Part shown: positions 1 through 13,900 of the stretch, piece by piece | Numbering within the stretch: position 1 is the stretch's first letter | How the letters are laid out: every line of letters starts with the position of its first letter | NCBI RefSeq assembly: GCF_024529955.1 | Contig: NZ_AP024855.1 | Location: 558,001 to 622,000 of the forward strand | Direction: 5' to 3' | DNA: 64,000 bases | Source: Photobacterium toruni | Lineage (GTDB): Bacteria; Pseudomonadota; Gammaproteobacteria; Enterobacterales; Vibrionaceae | Notes under the pieces: model-generated | What the model was told of the DNA's origin: nothing | What the model saw: only the letters and a program-made list of their open reading frames with translations | The model's database searches: none | Translations under genes and position numbers: made by a program

Positions 1-3000
1 TGCAATGTTGCAGCACCGCCAGTGTTATTTGTTACTGTGGTATCAAATGACCATGTTGTCATTGACGGAGAAAGCACAGGGAAAGTAGGGACAGTTTCAT
101 CAGCCGTAGCATTATTATCATCACCATCAGCTGCCACACTTGGTTGACCATCAACATCGGCATCAGCCGCTGTCGTACCTATATAAAGGTTTGCTGAAGG
201 TGCATGATTGGCACCATTATTTGTTGCTAAAGTATGATAAGCATCAGGTGCATCACCCCAATCTTGAGCTGTTAACACTGAGATTCTAAAGTCTTCAACC
301 TCACCCGATGTCGCGATGCCACCAGCATCAGTCGCGGTTAAACCATCACTATTTGGCGCTAAACGTGCTCGTCCAAAATAATAGCCCGCCGTCACAGGCG
401 TTAGACTATTCCAACTTGGGTTATAAGCAGTATTTATACCTGTTGAAGTAGCACTAATAACTTGCCCTTCAGCAGCATCAAATACGCCATTTTGATTCCA
501 ATCAATCCATACAATAAGATCCGCATTTGCACCTGTATTATTCAGTACATTTGCATCCAATGTATAACTGGTTGCGCCTAAAACTAATGTTGGTAATGCA
601 ATACCATCTTCATCAGCAGTTGCTGTAATATCATCAAGTAACGCATCACTACTTCCATCAGCATCTTCACCATCAGTAGCTGATGTACCTAAACGTAGCG
701 TAGTACTAATCGGATGAATTGGTCCACCGTCAGCAAAACGAACAAGGTATGAATCAGGGGCATCACCACCATCATATCGAACGCTATCACTTAATAAATA
801 GTGATCTTCTATTTCACCATTTGATACGCCACCATAAGAGCGAGGATCTTCATTAACGCCTGTTGCACTATCGGCTAATAATTCAGAGGTAATACGCACA
901 CGCATATAGCGGTTTTGACCAGCGGCTAATCCTGTTGTTGCCGTCCAATCCAACTCTACAGAACTATTTGTTAAGCCTGTTGAGGTAACAATTGCACCAC
1001 CAGTACCTGTGCCATTATCAACAAATTCATCACGATCAAAACGACCATTACCATCGAAATCAATCCAAGCATAAATATAAGCATCACTGCCAGTATTATT
1101 GGTCACCATAGCATTTGCGCTATAGCTACCTTGGGTTGTTGTTAATGGTGGTAAAATTAAGCCATCTTCATCATCACTAGCTGCAATATCATCGCCTGAT
1201 GCTTGAAGTGCTATGGTTGGTGTTTGAGCATCATTATCTGCATCTGGCACTGTACCCATAAACAGATTGCTATCAACACCATGGAATGGACCACTATCTG
1301 ATTGGGTTGTTCGATAATTATTCGCTCCGACATTTGCAGCCTCATCAGGCGCATCACCGTAATCAAACTCACCCACAAAGACCATGTAATCTTCAACTTC
1401 ACCATCTAATGCTTGGCCTGCCCAATCATTCGCGGTGAGATCTGTCAGATAGCTAATTCGAATACGTAATGCCATCGAGCCATTTGTTAAGCCTGAAATG
1501 CCATTCCATGTTAATACTGCGGTTTTAACGCCATTAAAGTATGGAATATTATCAGTGCTAAATGGCGCATCACCTGTCGTATCATAATTAACGGTTGAAA
1601 CAACTTCAGCAGCACTAAACTCACCATCTTGATTAGTATCAAGCCATGCGACTAACGTTGCCGGATTACTGGCAAGTTCAGAGTTCCGTAAGGTAACTGG
1701 CACACTATAAGAGGTAGCCGCAATAGCGATATTCGCTAATGGTTGCGATAAACCATTCTCATCATCACTGCCATTGTTATCATCCCCTGATGCATCACTG
1801 CTTGGTTGACCATCGGTTTCTGCATCAATCGTTGCAGTACCTAAATAAACCGAAGCACTATTACTACGTCCGTGGAATGGACCATCACTGGCACTTAAGG
1901 TTTGATACGTGTCAGGCGCATCACCCATATCTTGATCACCGATATAGATTAAATGATCTTCCACCTCACCATCACTGGCACCAAATAGCGAACGAGTATC
2001 TTCTAATGTACCCGTATTGAGATTAACTAACTCATTAGTGGTTAAACGGAAGCGGGTTAATGTAAAGCCAGAAGTAAGACCAGTGAAACTGTTCCATGTA
2101 ATATCAATAGAGCCACTGGTTCCTGTTGGTACAACAACTTCAGCCACTTCATCAGAGCCAAATTGACCATTACGATCCCAATCAATCCAGCCATACAATG
2201 TCGCATCTTGTCCGGTATTATTAGTCACATTAACCGCAGCAGTATAACTGCTAGGGACAGGCGAATTATCTAACGCACGTAATGTCACGCCATCTTCATC
2301 ATCACTTCCAGTTGTATCATCTCCATCAGCTTTAATTGGTCCGCTACTTGGATTCGCATCTGCTTCGCTATCAGGGACACTATTACCAATATATATATCA
2401 GCATCAATAACATGATATGGACCATCATCAGCTAAACGAGAACGATAATCACCTGATCCTGCTGCAGTTCCGACAGATCCATCTTCAGCATCACCGAAAT
2501 CTAGCGCCCCGATATATATTTGGTGATCTTCCACTTCGCCATTAATGGCTTCGCCACCCCAATCATTAGCGGTTAGAACAGAGTTCGTTAGACGTAGGCG
2601 CATATAAGTACTGCCTGCGGTTAATCCACTTATTCCAGTCCACGTTAATTGGGTTGTTGGCGTTGCACTGGTACTGGTATTGGTTGCATTTACAATCGAG
2701 GTTAATTCAGTAAACTCGCCAGCATCAGCAAAGTCACCATCTTGGTTAAAATCAATCCAACCATATAAATGAGCATCACTGCCTGTCGCATTATAGAGAG
2801 GAACACCAACGGTATAAGAGGTATCAGTAGTAGCTAAAATTGGGAATGGCGTAAGATCATCGGCATTTTCATCATCAATACCGTCAGTATCATCCCCTAC
2901 CGCACCATTAGATGGCTGACCATCTTGATCATGTCCGTTATCATGATTATTACTTCTGATATATAGGTTAGCGGTATTATGACGATGGTAAGGTCCACCA

Positions 3001-6000
3001 CTGGTATACAAGGTGTCATAAGAATCAGGGGCATCACCACCGTCATAGGTTTCTACTCGAACATAATAATCTTCAACTTCACCATCACCCGCGCCACCAT
3101 AAGAACGTGGATCTTCAACTATGGTGCCATTTTTTGTATCAGCTAATAAATCGGTAGTAAAACGAATACGAATATAAACATCAGTACCTGTCGCGATACC
3201 AGGGAATGAATTCCAGCCTAGATTGGTTGTGGTATTAGTATTACCAGTATTAATTTCTCGCGGCGCTGCTGTATTTCCACCAAAGAATTCATCACGATCA
3301 AATCGACCATTGCGATCAAAATCAATCCAAGCATACAGATACCCTTTACTGCCACTATTATTGGTTACCGTCACAGGAATGTTGTAGGTCGTATTGGTGT
3401 TGTTTAATGGTGGAATAAACGCGCCATCTTCATCATTACTGCCCGTAATATTATCGCCTTGAGCAAAGGCCGTGGTTGGATCGTTAGCGTCATTTTCACT
3501 ATCGAGTAAAGCACCCATCAATATCGTATTATCGATACCATGATAAGCACCGTTATCACTCAAAGTGGTACGGTAGTTATTAACACCTATGTTAGCCGCA
3601 CTATCAATGGCATCACCAAAGTCAAACTGCCCAACATAAACAACGTAATCTTCAACTTCACCGCCTTGAGCAATACCACCCCAATCGTTGGCGGTTAAAC
3701 TGGTATTAGCAACCCGAATACGCAGTCCCATTGAACCTTGCGTTAAACCTGAAATACCATTCCACGTCAGCGTTACTTTATTGGTTAAGTTATTACTGCT
3801 GGTTGGTAAATTATCAGACGCAAAGGTTGAGTTACTAAACGGTGTTCCGGTTGCAACGACATTTAAATCATCAACAACTTCATCGGCACTGAAGCTACCA
3901 TCTTGATCTGTATCTAACCAAGCCACTAACGTTGCATTAGAGCCAGAGTAATTGTAAACCGCAAGATCAACACTGTAGCTAGTAATACTGGTAGCAACGG
4001 TAGTTAATGGCTCAACCAATCCAGTCTCATCATCAACACCCGTATTATCATCACCTAATGCCGCTGCATCTGGGTATGCTTGATCGTCATCATCAATATT
4101 ATTAGCACCTAGATACAGGTTACTCACATAGTAATGCGCGGGGCCACCACTAACAGGTAAAGTTAAGTATGAATCAGGTAAGTCACCTAGATCAGTATTT
4201 TCAGCCGTGACAAAGAAATCTTCAACTTCACCGTCTTGAGCGGCGCCTAACGAACGCTCATCAACGGTTGCTGTTGCATCACCATCAGAGAGTAACTCTG
4301 TTGTTAATCGTAATCGTACCCCATAAGTTCTTGCATCCACTAATGCAGTATCTGTAGTAAAGGTAACGGTATAAGTCTCTGTACCCGTACTGGCTGGAAT
4401 GGTTATCACGCCATTACTCACCGCTTGCGTTGAACCACTGCTATTAATAGATGCTTGAGCTATTTCATCACTTTCAAAATTACCATCACGATCCCAATCA
4501 ATCCATGCATATAAATATGCGATAGAAGTTGAACTATTTGTCACCGTAATATTGGTGTCGTAATTATCACCAGCATCTAAATCAGGTAACGCAATATCTG
4601 CTAAGGCATTTTCATCATCAATCCCCGTGATATTATCACCTGTCGCATCTGTACTCTGAGGGGTTGCGCCATCAACATCAGGAGCTACCGTGCCTAGGTA
4701 TAAATTAGGCTCAGCGGCAACATTATGATAAGGCCCACCAAAGGTTAGATTCGTTTGATAATTATTTGCCGCCGTTGCTGAAGAAGTATCGGGTAAATCA
4801 CCTAAATCTTGACCACCGATTTGAATCATAAAGTCTTCGACTTCACCATCAGATGCACGACCACCAGTATCAGTTGCTGTTAATGGATCGGTCGTTAAAC
4901 GGAAACGAATAAAGGTATTACCAACAGAAAGGTTTTGCATCTGATTTGAATCGAAAGAATAGGTATAAACACCATTCTGAGCCGTAGGAATAATATCAAC
5001 TCGACCTTCAATTTCATCAAAAATACCATTACGGTTACTGTCAATCCAACCCGCCAGATAGGCATCATTACCTGTTGTATTACGTACTGTGAGCTCTAAG
5101 CTATGGCTTGAACCGTTAATCGGAATTGAAGTTAATGGTTGGCTGGTACCATTTTCATCATCACTACCATTATTATCATCACCAAGAGCATCAACAGACG
5201 CTAATACAATTTCATCACCATCAATGGTTGAAGTACCTAAATACAAGTTAGTGTTATTGGTAATAATATGGTGTGGGCCACCAAGCAGTGGATCAACTAA
5301 ATAACTTGCAGGCGCATCACCTAAATCTTGTAGGCCAAAGAAAATACTATGATCTTCAACTTCACCACCCGCTTCACCGCCTAATGATGAAATATCACTA
5401 ATTTGCCCAACTAAACGGTTAGTTAATCGTAAACGCACAAATGAGGTTGTGTTATTGGTAACGGCAGGAATCGTCGCCCACTCAAGCTCTACTGGCGTAT
5501 TACTTGACCCCGTTGGCACAACTGCAATTTGTCCTTCACTATCATCAAATTGACCATTTCGATTGAAATCAATCCACACAGCCAAGGTGGCAATATTACC
5601 CGTCGTATTTGTAACTGGTACGGTAATCTTGTATGAATCCATACCATTAAATAATGGCGGTAATGTAATTGGTCCTTCATCATCGGTTGCATCAAGATCA
5701 TCGGCAGTTGCAGTTATATCTTGTAATGTTCCATCATCAATATCAGGCGCCGTATTACCAATATATAAACCATTAACGAATAAGTGGTAAGGACCAAAAT
5801 AGTTATAGAGTGTTTGATAGTTATTTGCAGCTGTTGCTGAAGAGGTATCTGGCGCATCACCAAAATCAGGATCACCTACATAAACATAATGATCCTCAAC
5901 TTCACCATTTTTGGCAATTCCACCCCAATCAGTGGCGGTTAAAATATCAGATGTTAAACGAAGGCGTAACGCCATATTACCTGTTGTTTGCCCACTGATA

Positions 6001-9000
6001 CCAGCCCATGTTAACTGAGTCGTTGGGGCTGTTTGTGCTGAAGTATTAGTTCCATTAACAAGCCCTTCAAGTAAAGCAAACTCGCCAGCATCATCAAAAT
6101 CACCATCTTGATTTAAATCTAACCAAGCATAAAGATTTGCGTCAGCCCCTGTTGCGTTATAAAGCGGAACCCCTACGGTATAACTGGTATCCGTCAATGT
6201 TAAAATAGGAAGTGGAACTAAACTGTCCGCATTTTCATCATCAGTGCCATCGTTATCATCACCATTTGCAGCAGTCGTTGGTTGTCCATCTTCATCATGA
6301 TTATTATCATGGGTTGCATCTCGAATATATAAATTCGCATTGGTATGATAATGAGCAGGTCCACCGTTACTGTATGATGTTTGGTAGCTTTCAGGTAAAT
6401 CACCACCATCATAGGTATCTACGCGTAAATAATAGTCTTCAACTTCACCATCAACTGCACCACCAAATGAACGTGGATCTTCCGTTGTTCCTGTAACTGC
6501 ATCACTTAATAATTCACTGGTTAAACGTACACGAACATAAACATCAGTATTATTAGCAATACCAGGGAAGCTATTCCAATTAATATTGGCGACAAAATTA
6601 GACACACCAGAATTAACAACTATCGGCGCGCCCGCTGCACCACCAGCAAATTCATCTCGATCGAAACGACCATTACGATCAAAATCTATCCATGCATAAA
6701 TATAGGCATCACTACCAGTATTATTAGTAACAACCGAGCGAACACCATAATTAATCACAGAATTATGTAATGGCATAATAAAGACACCATCTTCATCATC
6801 ACCATTTGCATCTTCATCATCACCCAGTGCCAATATGGCGGGTGTATTGGCATCATTTTCTGTATCTGGTGCAGCTGCACCTAAATACAAATTATTATTC
6901 AAGCCATGATATGGACCACCGTCATTTAACGTGGTTCGATAATTATTTGCCGCAACGCCATTAGTGGTATCGGGTGCATCACCAAAATCATAATTACCAA
7001 TAAATATTTGATGATCTTCTACTTCACCATTAAGGGCGAAGCCACCCCAATCATTGGCGGTCAATGCATCATTAGTTAAACGAATACGGACATAAGTGCT
7101 GCCCTGTGCTAAGCCACCAATACCGCTCCAAGATAATTGTGTCGTTGGTGTAGCCTGATTTAAGGTATTAGTACCATTAACAATATTTTCTAATGCCGTA
7201 AATTCACCAGCATCCGCAAAATCACCATCTTGGTTAAAATCAATCCATGCATAAAGATTAGCATTCACGCCGGTTCCATTATAAAGCGGAACCCCTAATG
7301 TATAGGTTGTATCTGAAACTCCAAGTAGTGGGATCTTTGTTAATGAATCAACATCTTCATCATCAACACCATCATTATCATCACCATCAGCACCAACAGT
7401 TGGTAAACCATCGGTATCATGGGCATCATCATGGGTTGCACTGCGAATGTAAAGATTGGCATTCACATGATAATGCGCAGGTCCATCACTTAGATATAAG
7501 GTGTCATATGTATCTGGCGCATCACCACCATCATAGGTATCAACACGAATATAATAATCTTCAACTTCACCATCGGTAACACCACCATAAGAGCGAGGAT
7601 CTTCTATTGTTCCCGTTGCAGAATCAGATAATAAGTCAGTGGTAATACGGAATCGTGCATAGACATCAGTATTCACCGCAATACCAGGGAAACTATCCCA
7701 TATTGCATCAAATGAACTCGTCGTTGTACCCGTTGAGATAGTAATCGGAGAGCCCGCAGCACCACCTATAAATTCATCACGATCAAATCGTCCATTACGG
7801 TCGAAATCAATCCATGCATAAATATAAGCATCAGCACCACTATTATTCGTTGCTGTCACTGGAAGTGTATAAGTTGTCGTTGAATTGTGCAGAGGCAAGA
7901 TAAAGACACCATCTTCATCATCACCATTAGCATCTTGATCATCACCTAATGCCAATACAGCAGGTGTATTGGCATTATTTTCAGTATCTGGCGCAGCAGC
8001 ACCTAAATAAACATTTGTATCTAAGCCATGGTAAGCACCTTGATCATTAAAGTTAGTACGATAATTATTCGCACTTACTCCATTTGCAGTGTCTGGCGCA
8101 TCACCAAAATCAAAATCACCAATAAATATCTGATGATCTTCTACTTCACCATTTACAGCGATACCTCCCCAATCATTGGCTGTTAAAATATCACTGGTTA
8201 AACGAAGGCGAACAAATGTGCTGCCTTGAGTTAATCCTGAAATACCGGTCCAATTAAGCTCGGTTGTCGGCGTTGTTTGATTTGATGTATTGGTACCCTG
8301 ACTAATATTTTCTAATGAGGTAAATTCACCAACGTCAGCAAAATCACCATCTTGGTTAAAATCAATCCACGCATAAAGATGAGCATCAGCACCGGTCCAA
8401 TTATAAAGTGGCACACCCAAGGTATAGGTAGTATCTAATACGCCTAATAATGGAATACGCATTAAAGAATCTACATTTTCATCATCAGTACCGTCGTTAT
8501 CATCACCATCACCATTAGGTGTAGGCTGCCCATCGGTATCATGACTATTATCATGAGTCGCATCACGAATATAAAGGTTTGTATTACTTTGAGTATGTGA
8601 TGGACCATTACTGGTATATAAGGTGTCGTAACTATCTGGCGCATCACCACCATCATAAATATCTATTCGTAAGTAGTAATCTTCAACTTCACCATCAGTA
8701 GCAATACCAAATGAACGCGGATCTTCAGCAGTGCCTGTCGCTGAATCAGTTAATATATCAGAGGTTAAACGTAAACGAATATAGACATCACTATTAACAA
8801 CAATGCCTGGGAAACTATTCCATGAAATAGTGACGTTACCATTATTGGTACCTGTTGGAACAGTGATTGGTACTCCCGCCGCACCACCTGCAAACTCATC
8901 ACGATCAAAACCACTAGTACGGTCAAAATCAATCCATGCATAAATATAAGCATCACTGCCGGTGTTATTAGTAACCGTAACGGGTAAATCATATGACGTT

Positions 9001-10900
9001 GCACTTGAATGAAGCGGAATTAACAGTGCGCCATCTTCATCATCACCATTAGTATCAAGATCATCACCATCAGCACCACTAGCAGGATTATTGGCATCTT
9101 GCTCAGCATCAATTGAAGCACCAAAGAATAGTTGACTATTGACACCATGACGAGGACCATTATCACTCAATAATGTACGTTGATTATTAACTGAAACACC
9201 AATACTAGTATCTGGCGCATCACCAAAGTCGTAGCTACCAACAAGCACATAATGATCTTCAACTTCGCCATCAGGTGCAGCACCACCCCAACCCGTATTA
9301 GCTAATCCAGCAGTGGTATAACGTAAACGTAGTGCTGCATTACCGTCACTTTGCCCTGTAATACCTGTAAACGTTAAGGTAATAGGAGATGACACCGTTG
9401 TACCTGTTGGTACCGTTACTACGACATATTCTGCCGCTTCAAACTGGTTATTTTGATTCCAATCCAACCAGCCATAGAGATAAGCATCAACACCAGTGTT
9501 ATTATGAACAGGTACTTGAACAGAATAACTATTAGCGGTTAATGGTAAAATAGGAGTTGGAGTACTAAAGGCATCTTCATCATCACTGCCAGTAACATCA
9601 TCACCATCTGCATTTGGCGTTGGTTGACCATCGCCATCACTATCAATCGTTGTGCTACCGATATAAATATTACTAATATTACTCAAGCCATGATAAGGCC
9701 CACCGCTAAGCCCTAGCGTATCAAAGCTATCGGGTAAATCACCAAAATCTTGATCGGCAACTTGCAGTGCATAATCTTCAACTTCACCGCCATCAACATA
9801 ACCATAAGAACGTGGATCTTCAACCGCGCCTGCTACTGCGTCGGTCAAGGCTACTGGTGATAAACGGGTACGTAAATAGACCGTAGTATTATTCGTTGGT
9901 GGTGTAATTGTCCCCCAAGACAACGGCATAGTGGTTGCACTTGCACCATTTGCAACAATTATTGCACCACCAGGTCCCGCACCATTTGAAATAAACTCAT
10001 CACGATCAAATTCACCATCACGGTTCACATCTAACCATGCATATAAGTAAGCATCAGCACCTGAAGTATTGGTCACTGTTGTTTGAGTATTATAAGCCGT
10101 TGCACCACTGGTTAACGGTTGAATTAATAAACTGTCTTCATCATCAATACCGTCAGCATTATCACCTGATGCGGTGGTATTTTGTAAGCCATCAACTTCA
10201 GTATCGGTTGCGTTTGCACCTAAAAATAAATCATCATCAATAGAGTGACGAGGACCATCATCAGCTAACGTGGTTCGATAATTACCAGTACCAATTCCAA
10301 CACCTGTATCTGGTGCATCACCAAAATCAATACTGATGATAACTTCGCCATAATCTTCGACCTCACCGTCAATACTTGAGCCATTAGGCGTATTACAATC
10401 ACCAGATGAACACAACCGGAAGCGTGCATAGGTGTCGCCTAAAATAGCATTCACAGGAGTCGTTATGGTGTAAGTTGTCATACCCACTGGTGCCGTTGTA
10501 TTGCTAATTACCTGTTCGTTTGCATCATCCCAATCACCGTCTCGGTTCCAGTCAATCCAGCCATAAAGATGAAAAGATGTTCCAGCATAATCAGGATCCT
10601 TACCAATTGTGACCTCAATATCGCGGTCACGATTGAGTACATAAATACCGTTTGCCGCTACGCCATCTTCATCAGCAAGATCAACTAAATTATCACCATC
10701 GGCGATACTAGTAGGTTGTCCATCAATATCAGTATCTAATAACACCCCTAAAAACAGATCTGGATTATTATCAGTATCACCATCAATAACAATATGGTTG
10801 GCACCATCATTAGCTCTTAATGTTTGGTAATCACCCATTGCGGTTGACATCGATGTATCAGGTGCATCACCCCAGTCTTTGTTATCAACATCAACAATAA
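1..10900 (-). repeat. GEVED tandem repeat array, alternating A/B modules
   Basis: GEVED motif codons (plus-strand form close to atcttcaacttcaccatc) occur near 287, 808, 1390, 1951, 2526, 3069, 3648, 4219, 4833, 5351, 5891, 6439, 7017, 7559, 8137, 8681, 9256, 9775 and 10355, so the module is about 520-615 bp. The modules alternate strictly. One type has the motif followed by a PRSFG-like segment on the N-terminal side and GGDAPDSYDTL after it. The other has a DWGG segment before it and FDFGDAPDT after it. The dimer repeat is close to 1,120 bp (about 373 aa). Confidence 0.9.
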
Positions 10901-13900
10901 TATTGGCACTAAATTCAGACGTATCCTGCAACTCACCTAAACCCCCCGTCGTAGTTCGTTGTGCTATTACGGTAATTTCATCACCAACGTTAATACCGGC
11001 AACTGCAAATGAACTATCAAACGTTGAGCCTGATTGACCCGTAATATTACCTAAATACGTTAATCCTTCACCAGCATTTAACCCATCACTACCTAATTCA
11101 CCCGTACCAACACTGGCTTTATATACTTCAAAAGTAAATTCACCCGTGGCACACATATCACCAATAACACGTAAATTTGCACCTTCTAAAAAAGCATAAG
11201 TAATTTGTGGGCGAGCTAAATTATTATTAGCCCCCGTTCCAGTATCGTTATTACATAAATCAGTATTTAATGAAACGCCTTCACCCGTTGCGACATTATG
11301 AAGGTCAATAGCATTATCAGTATTACCTTCAAAACTATTTTTAGTAATTAAATAACCTTCAATATTGGTATTGCCATCAATAGCAACACCTGAGTCACCA
11401 TTATTATGAATAATATTACATTCAATGACAGATAGTTGACCACTTTGGAAATGAACCCCATTATCGTCTGCATTTTGAATATCATTACTGGTGATGGTTT
11501 GGAATAAATCTACATTTGATGTATTACGTTGATAAATGGCATCGCTGGTTGCATCACGCATTATATTACCAGCAATATTAAGATAAGCAGGCACACCGTA
11601 ACGAATATAAACATTGTGATACGGTGTTGCTGTGGTAGAAGTAGAACCCAATAATTGGTTTTGTATTACTTGCCAATTAACAACATTGGTTTGGCTATTT
11701 AAATTATTTAAGGTGATATTATTATGTGCTGTTTTTACTGCGTTGTTACGAATAATACCACTGTCACCATTGAGTGAACCATTACCTGCATTTGCAATCG
11801 CAATACCAGCACACCCTAATGATGTACCACAGGTTTCTTGTCCAATAACCGCATCATTACCAGCAGGATCAATACCAATTAGGTTTTGTTCAATTACCGT
11901 ATCAGTAATTCCCGCTGAATAAATATTAATACCTAAAGAACCGCCAGTAAGAGAGACATTACGTACCGTGGTATTATCCGCATTAATAATTAATAACTCT
12001 GCGGCATAAGCACTAGCATTCGTTGGCATATCAATTTGAAGTTCAGGTTTTGCTAATGCAGGAATGGTTTCAACACTACATCCATCAGAGCTACCGACGG
12101 TTTGTGCTTCTGAATAATTACCAGCGTTTGAATCGATGACCGTTGTGCCGTCAGTATTACTGTACGCCGTACCATCTATAATAGTATTCGCACCATTTGT
12201 TCCAGTTATTGTCGTTAAAGAGGTCGTTGGAGAAACAACCCACCAATCGCCAGAGGGATCTGTATCATTGACAGGAACGGTAGGTACAAAACGCATTTCA
12301 TTAGCACCAACAATTCTATTGGCATTAATAATAAATTGATTTAAAGAACCTTGCGCAGAGGTATTAGTATTAGTAACGACGTTATACGAGAAACCAAAAT
12401 CAACATTGGTCTGATTTGTTGATGTAAATGATAAATCAACTTTTGATATGTGTTCGCGCGTAGTTGAGTTGGTGGTGACATCAGCGCGATCGCCATCAAT
12501 ACCACCATAACACGCACCAGATGCCGTTAATGGTGTATCGCCTGAGGTTGCATCACCATTACTGTCACAAAAAGCATTGGTATAGGTATTACTGGCCGCA
12601 TAAGTTTGTTCTGAAATAGCAGTACTGTTCGTCGGTGGCGCAGTTGCAACAAAATACGTATCAATCGGTAGTTCAGTAAAAGAATAAGCACCACTTGATG
12701 TGGTTACTTGCTGGAGATAAGTATCCCCCGCACTAGGAACGCCATCATTATCATCATCACGATAAAGTCTAACGATTACCTCATTGGGCGTTACGCTGTC
12801 AGAGGAAATATCACTATCACCATTTTCATCTAAATAAACCGTACCGCTAATATCAAAACAACCAATACAAAAACGGTAATCTTCCACTTCACCACTATCA
12901 ACCGTAGTTGAAATTGTTGCCGTCGTTAACGCTGCATTTGAGATTCTAAACCGAGAAAAGAAATATCCGGTATTACTTCGATCTGCAGCATCAACAATAT
13001 AATCTACATTACATGTAAAGTTCGCCCCTGATATATTAGTACAATCAGCATTAGAAGAGCCCGCAGCAGGAACCGTTATCGCAACCCCCTCATCAGCTTG
13101 AAAGGTATTATCTTGATCCCAATCAACCCAACCAACAAAGGTACGCGGCGAGCCGGTATTGTTGTAAACACTAGCAGAAACTGAAACGGCCCCTGTGCCG
13201 ACATCAATTTCAGATTGAGGAAAACCTGTTATACCATCATCAAAAGAATCGGAATTTGCTAATGCACTATTGCGATTTGCAGTTTCAAAACTAACATTCG
13301 TCCCAAAACGCAAATTGAGACCAGTTAGATCGACATTATGACGAGCAACACCATAACTACTTGGTGCATCTGTTGCTTCAAAGTTACACGCATAACCTGA
13401 AGTATTTACTCTTACACCACCATCATCACCCGCTCCGCTTGATGAACCACCAGAGGCTGGTGTTTGGGTTCCTTCTATCTGAATACTGGTAATTGATGTC
13501 ATCCAAGAAGGTAATAATATTTGCGAACCATGAGGATATTGACCAAAACTTGTTACGCCAACATTACCACCACCACTCTGCATTGAAGCGCCGCCCTGAG
13601 CAGATAAATTGGCCGTATTTTGACTGTCATTTGGCGTAACTAATTGAGCTACCGTTGTGCCATTAACTTTTAATCGAATGGTAATAGATTCAGTGTAGTC
13701 CCCGCGCCCCGTCCACTGATTACCGTTGTTCCACCCCCAATTGGCACTAATAATTATTCGACCACCAGAGCCAGTACCGCCGGTTAAATTAGTATTATAA
13801 ACCCCGATATTTCGAGTTCCCCAGCCATTACCGCCATCACCATCAAAATAATATTGTCCGCCTGACGTTGTCGGTGAGGCATAGCTTTGAGAACACTGTT

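Noticed and set aside
1739..7579. Several plus-strand ORFs coding for His-rich peptides (many His-His runs)
   Set aside because: They are antisense shadows of the Asp/Glu-rich GEVED repeats, where gat/gac codons on the minus strand read as atc or cat on the plus strand. There is no ribosome-binding site and they vary between repeat copies.
1..10900. Periodic repeats as a possible CRISPR or satellite
   Set aside because: The period of about 560/1,120 bp lies wholly within one open coding frame, with no short constant repeats separated by unique spacers.
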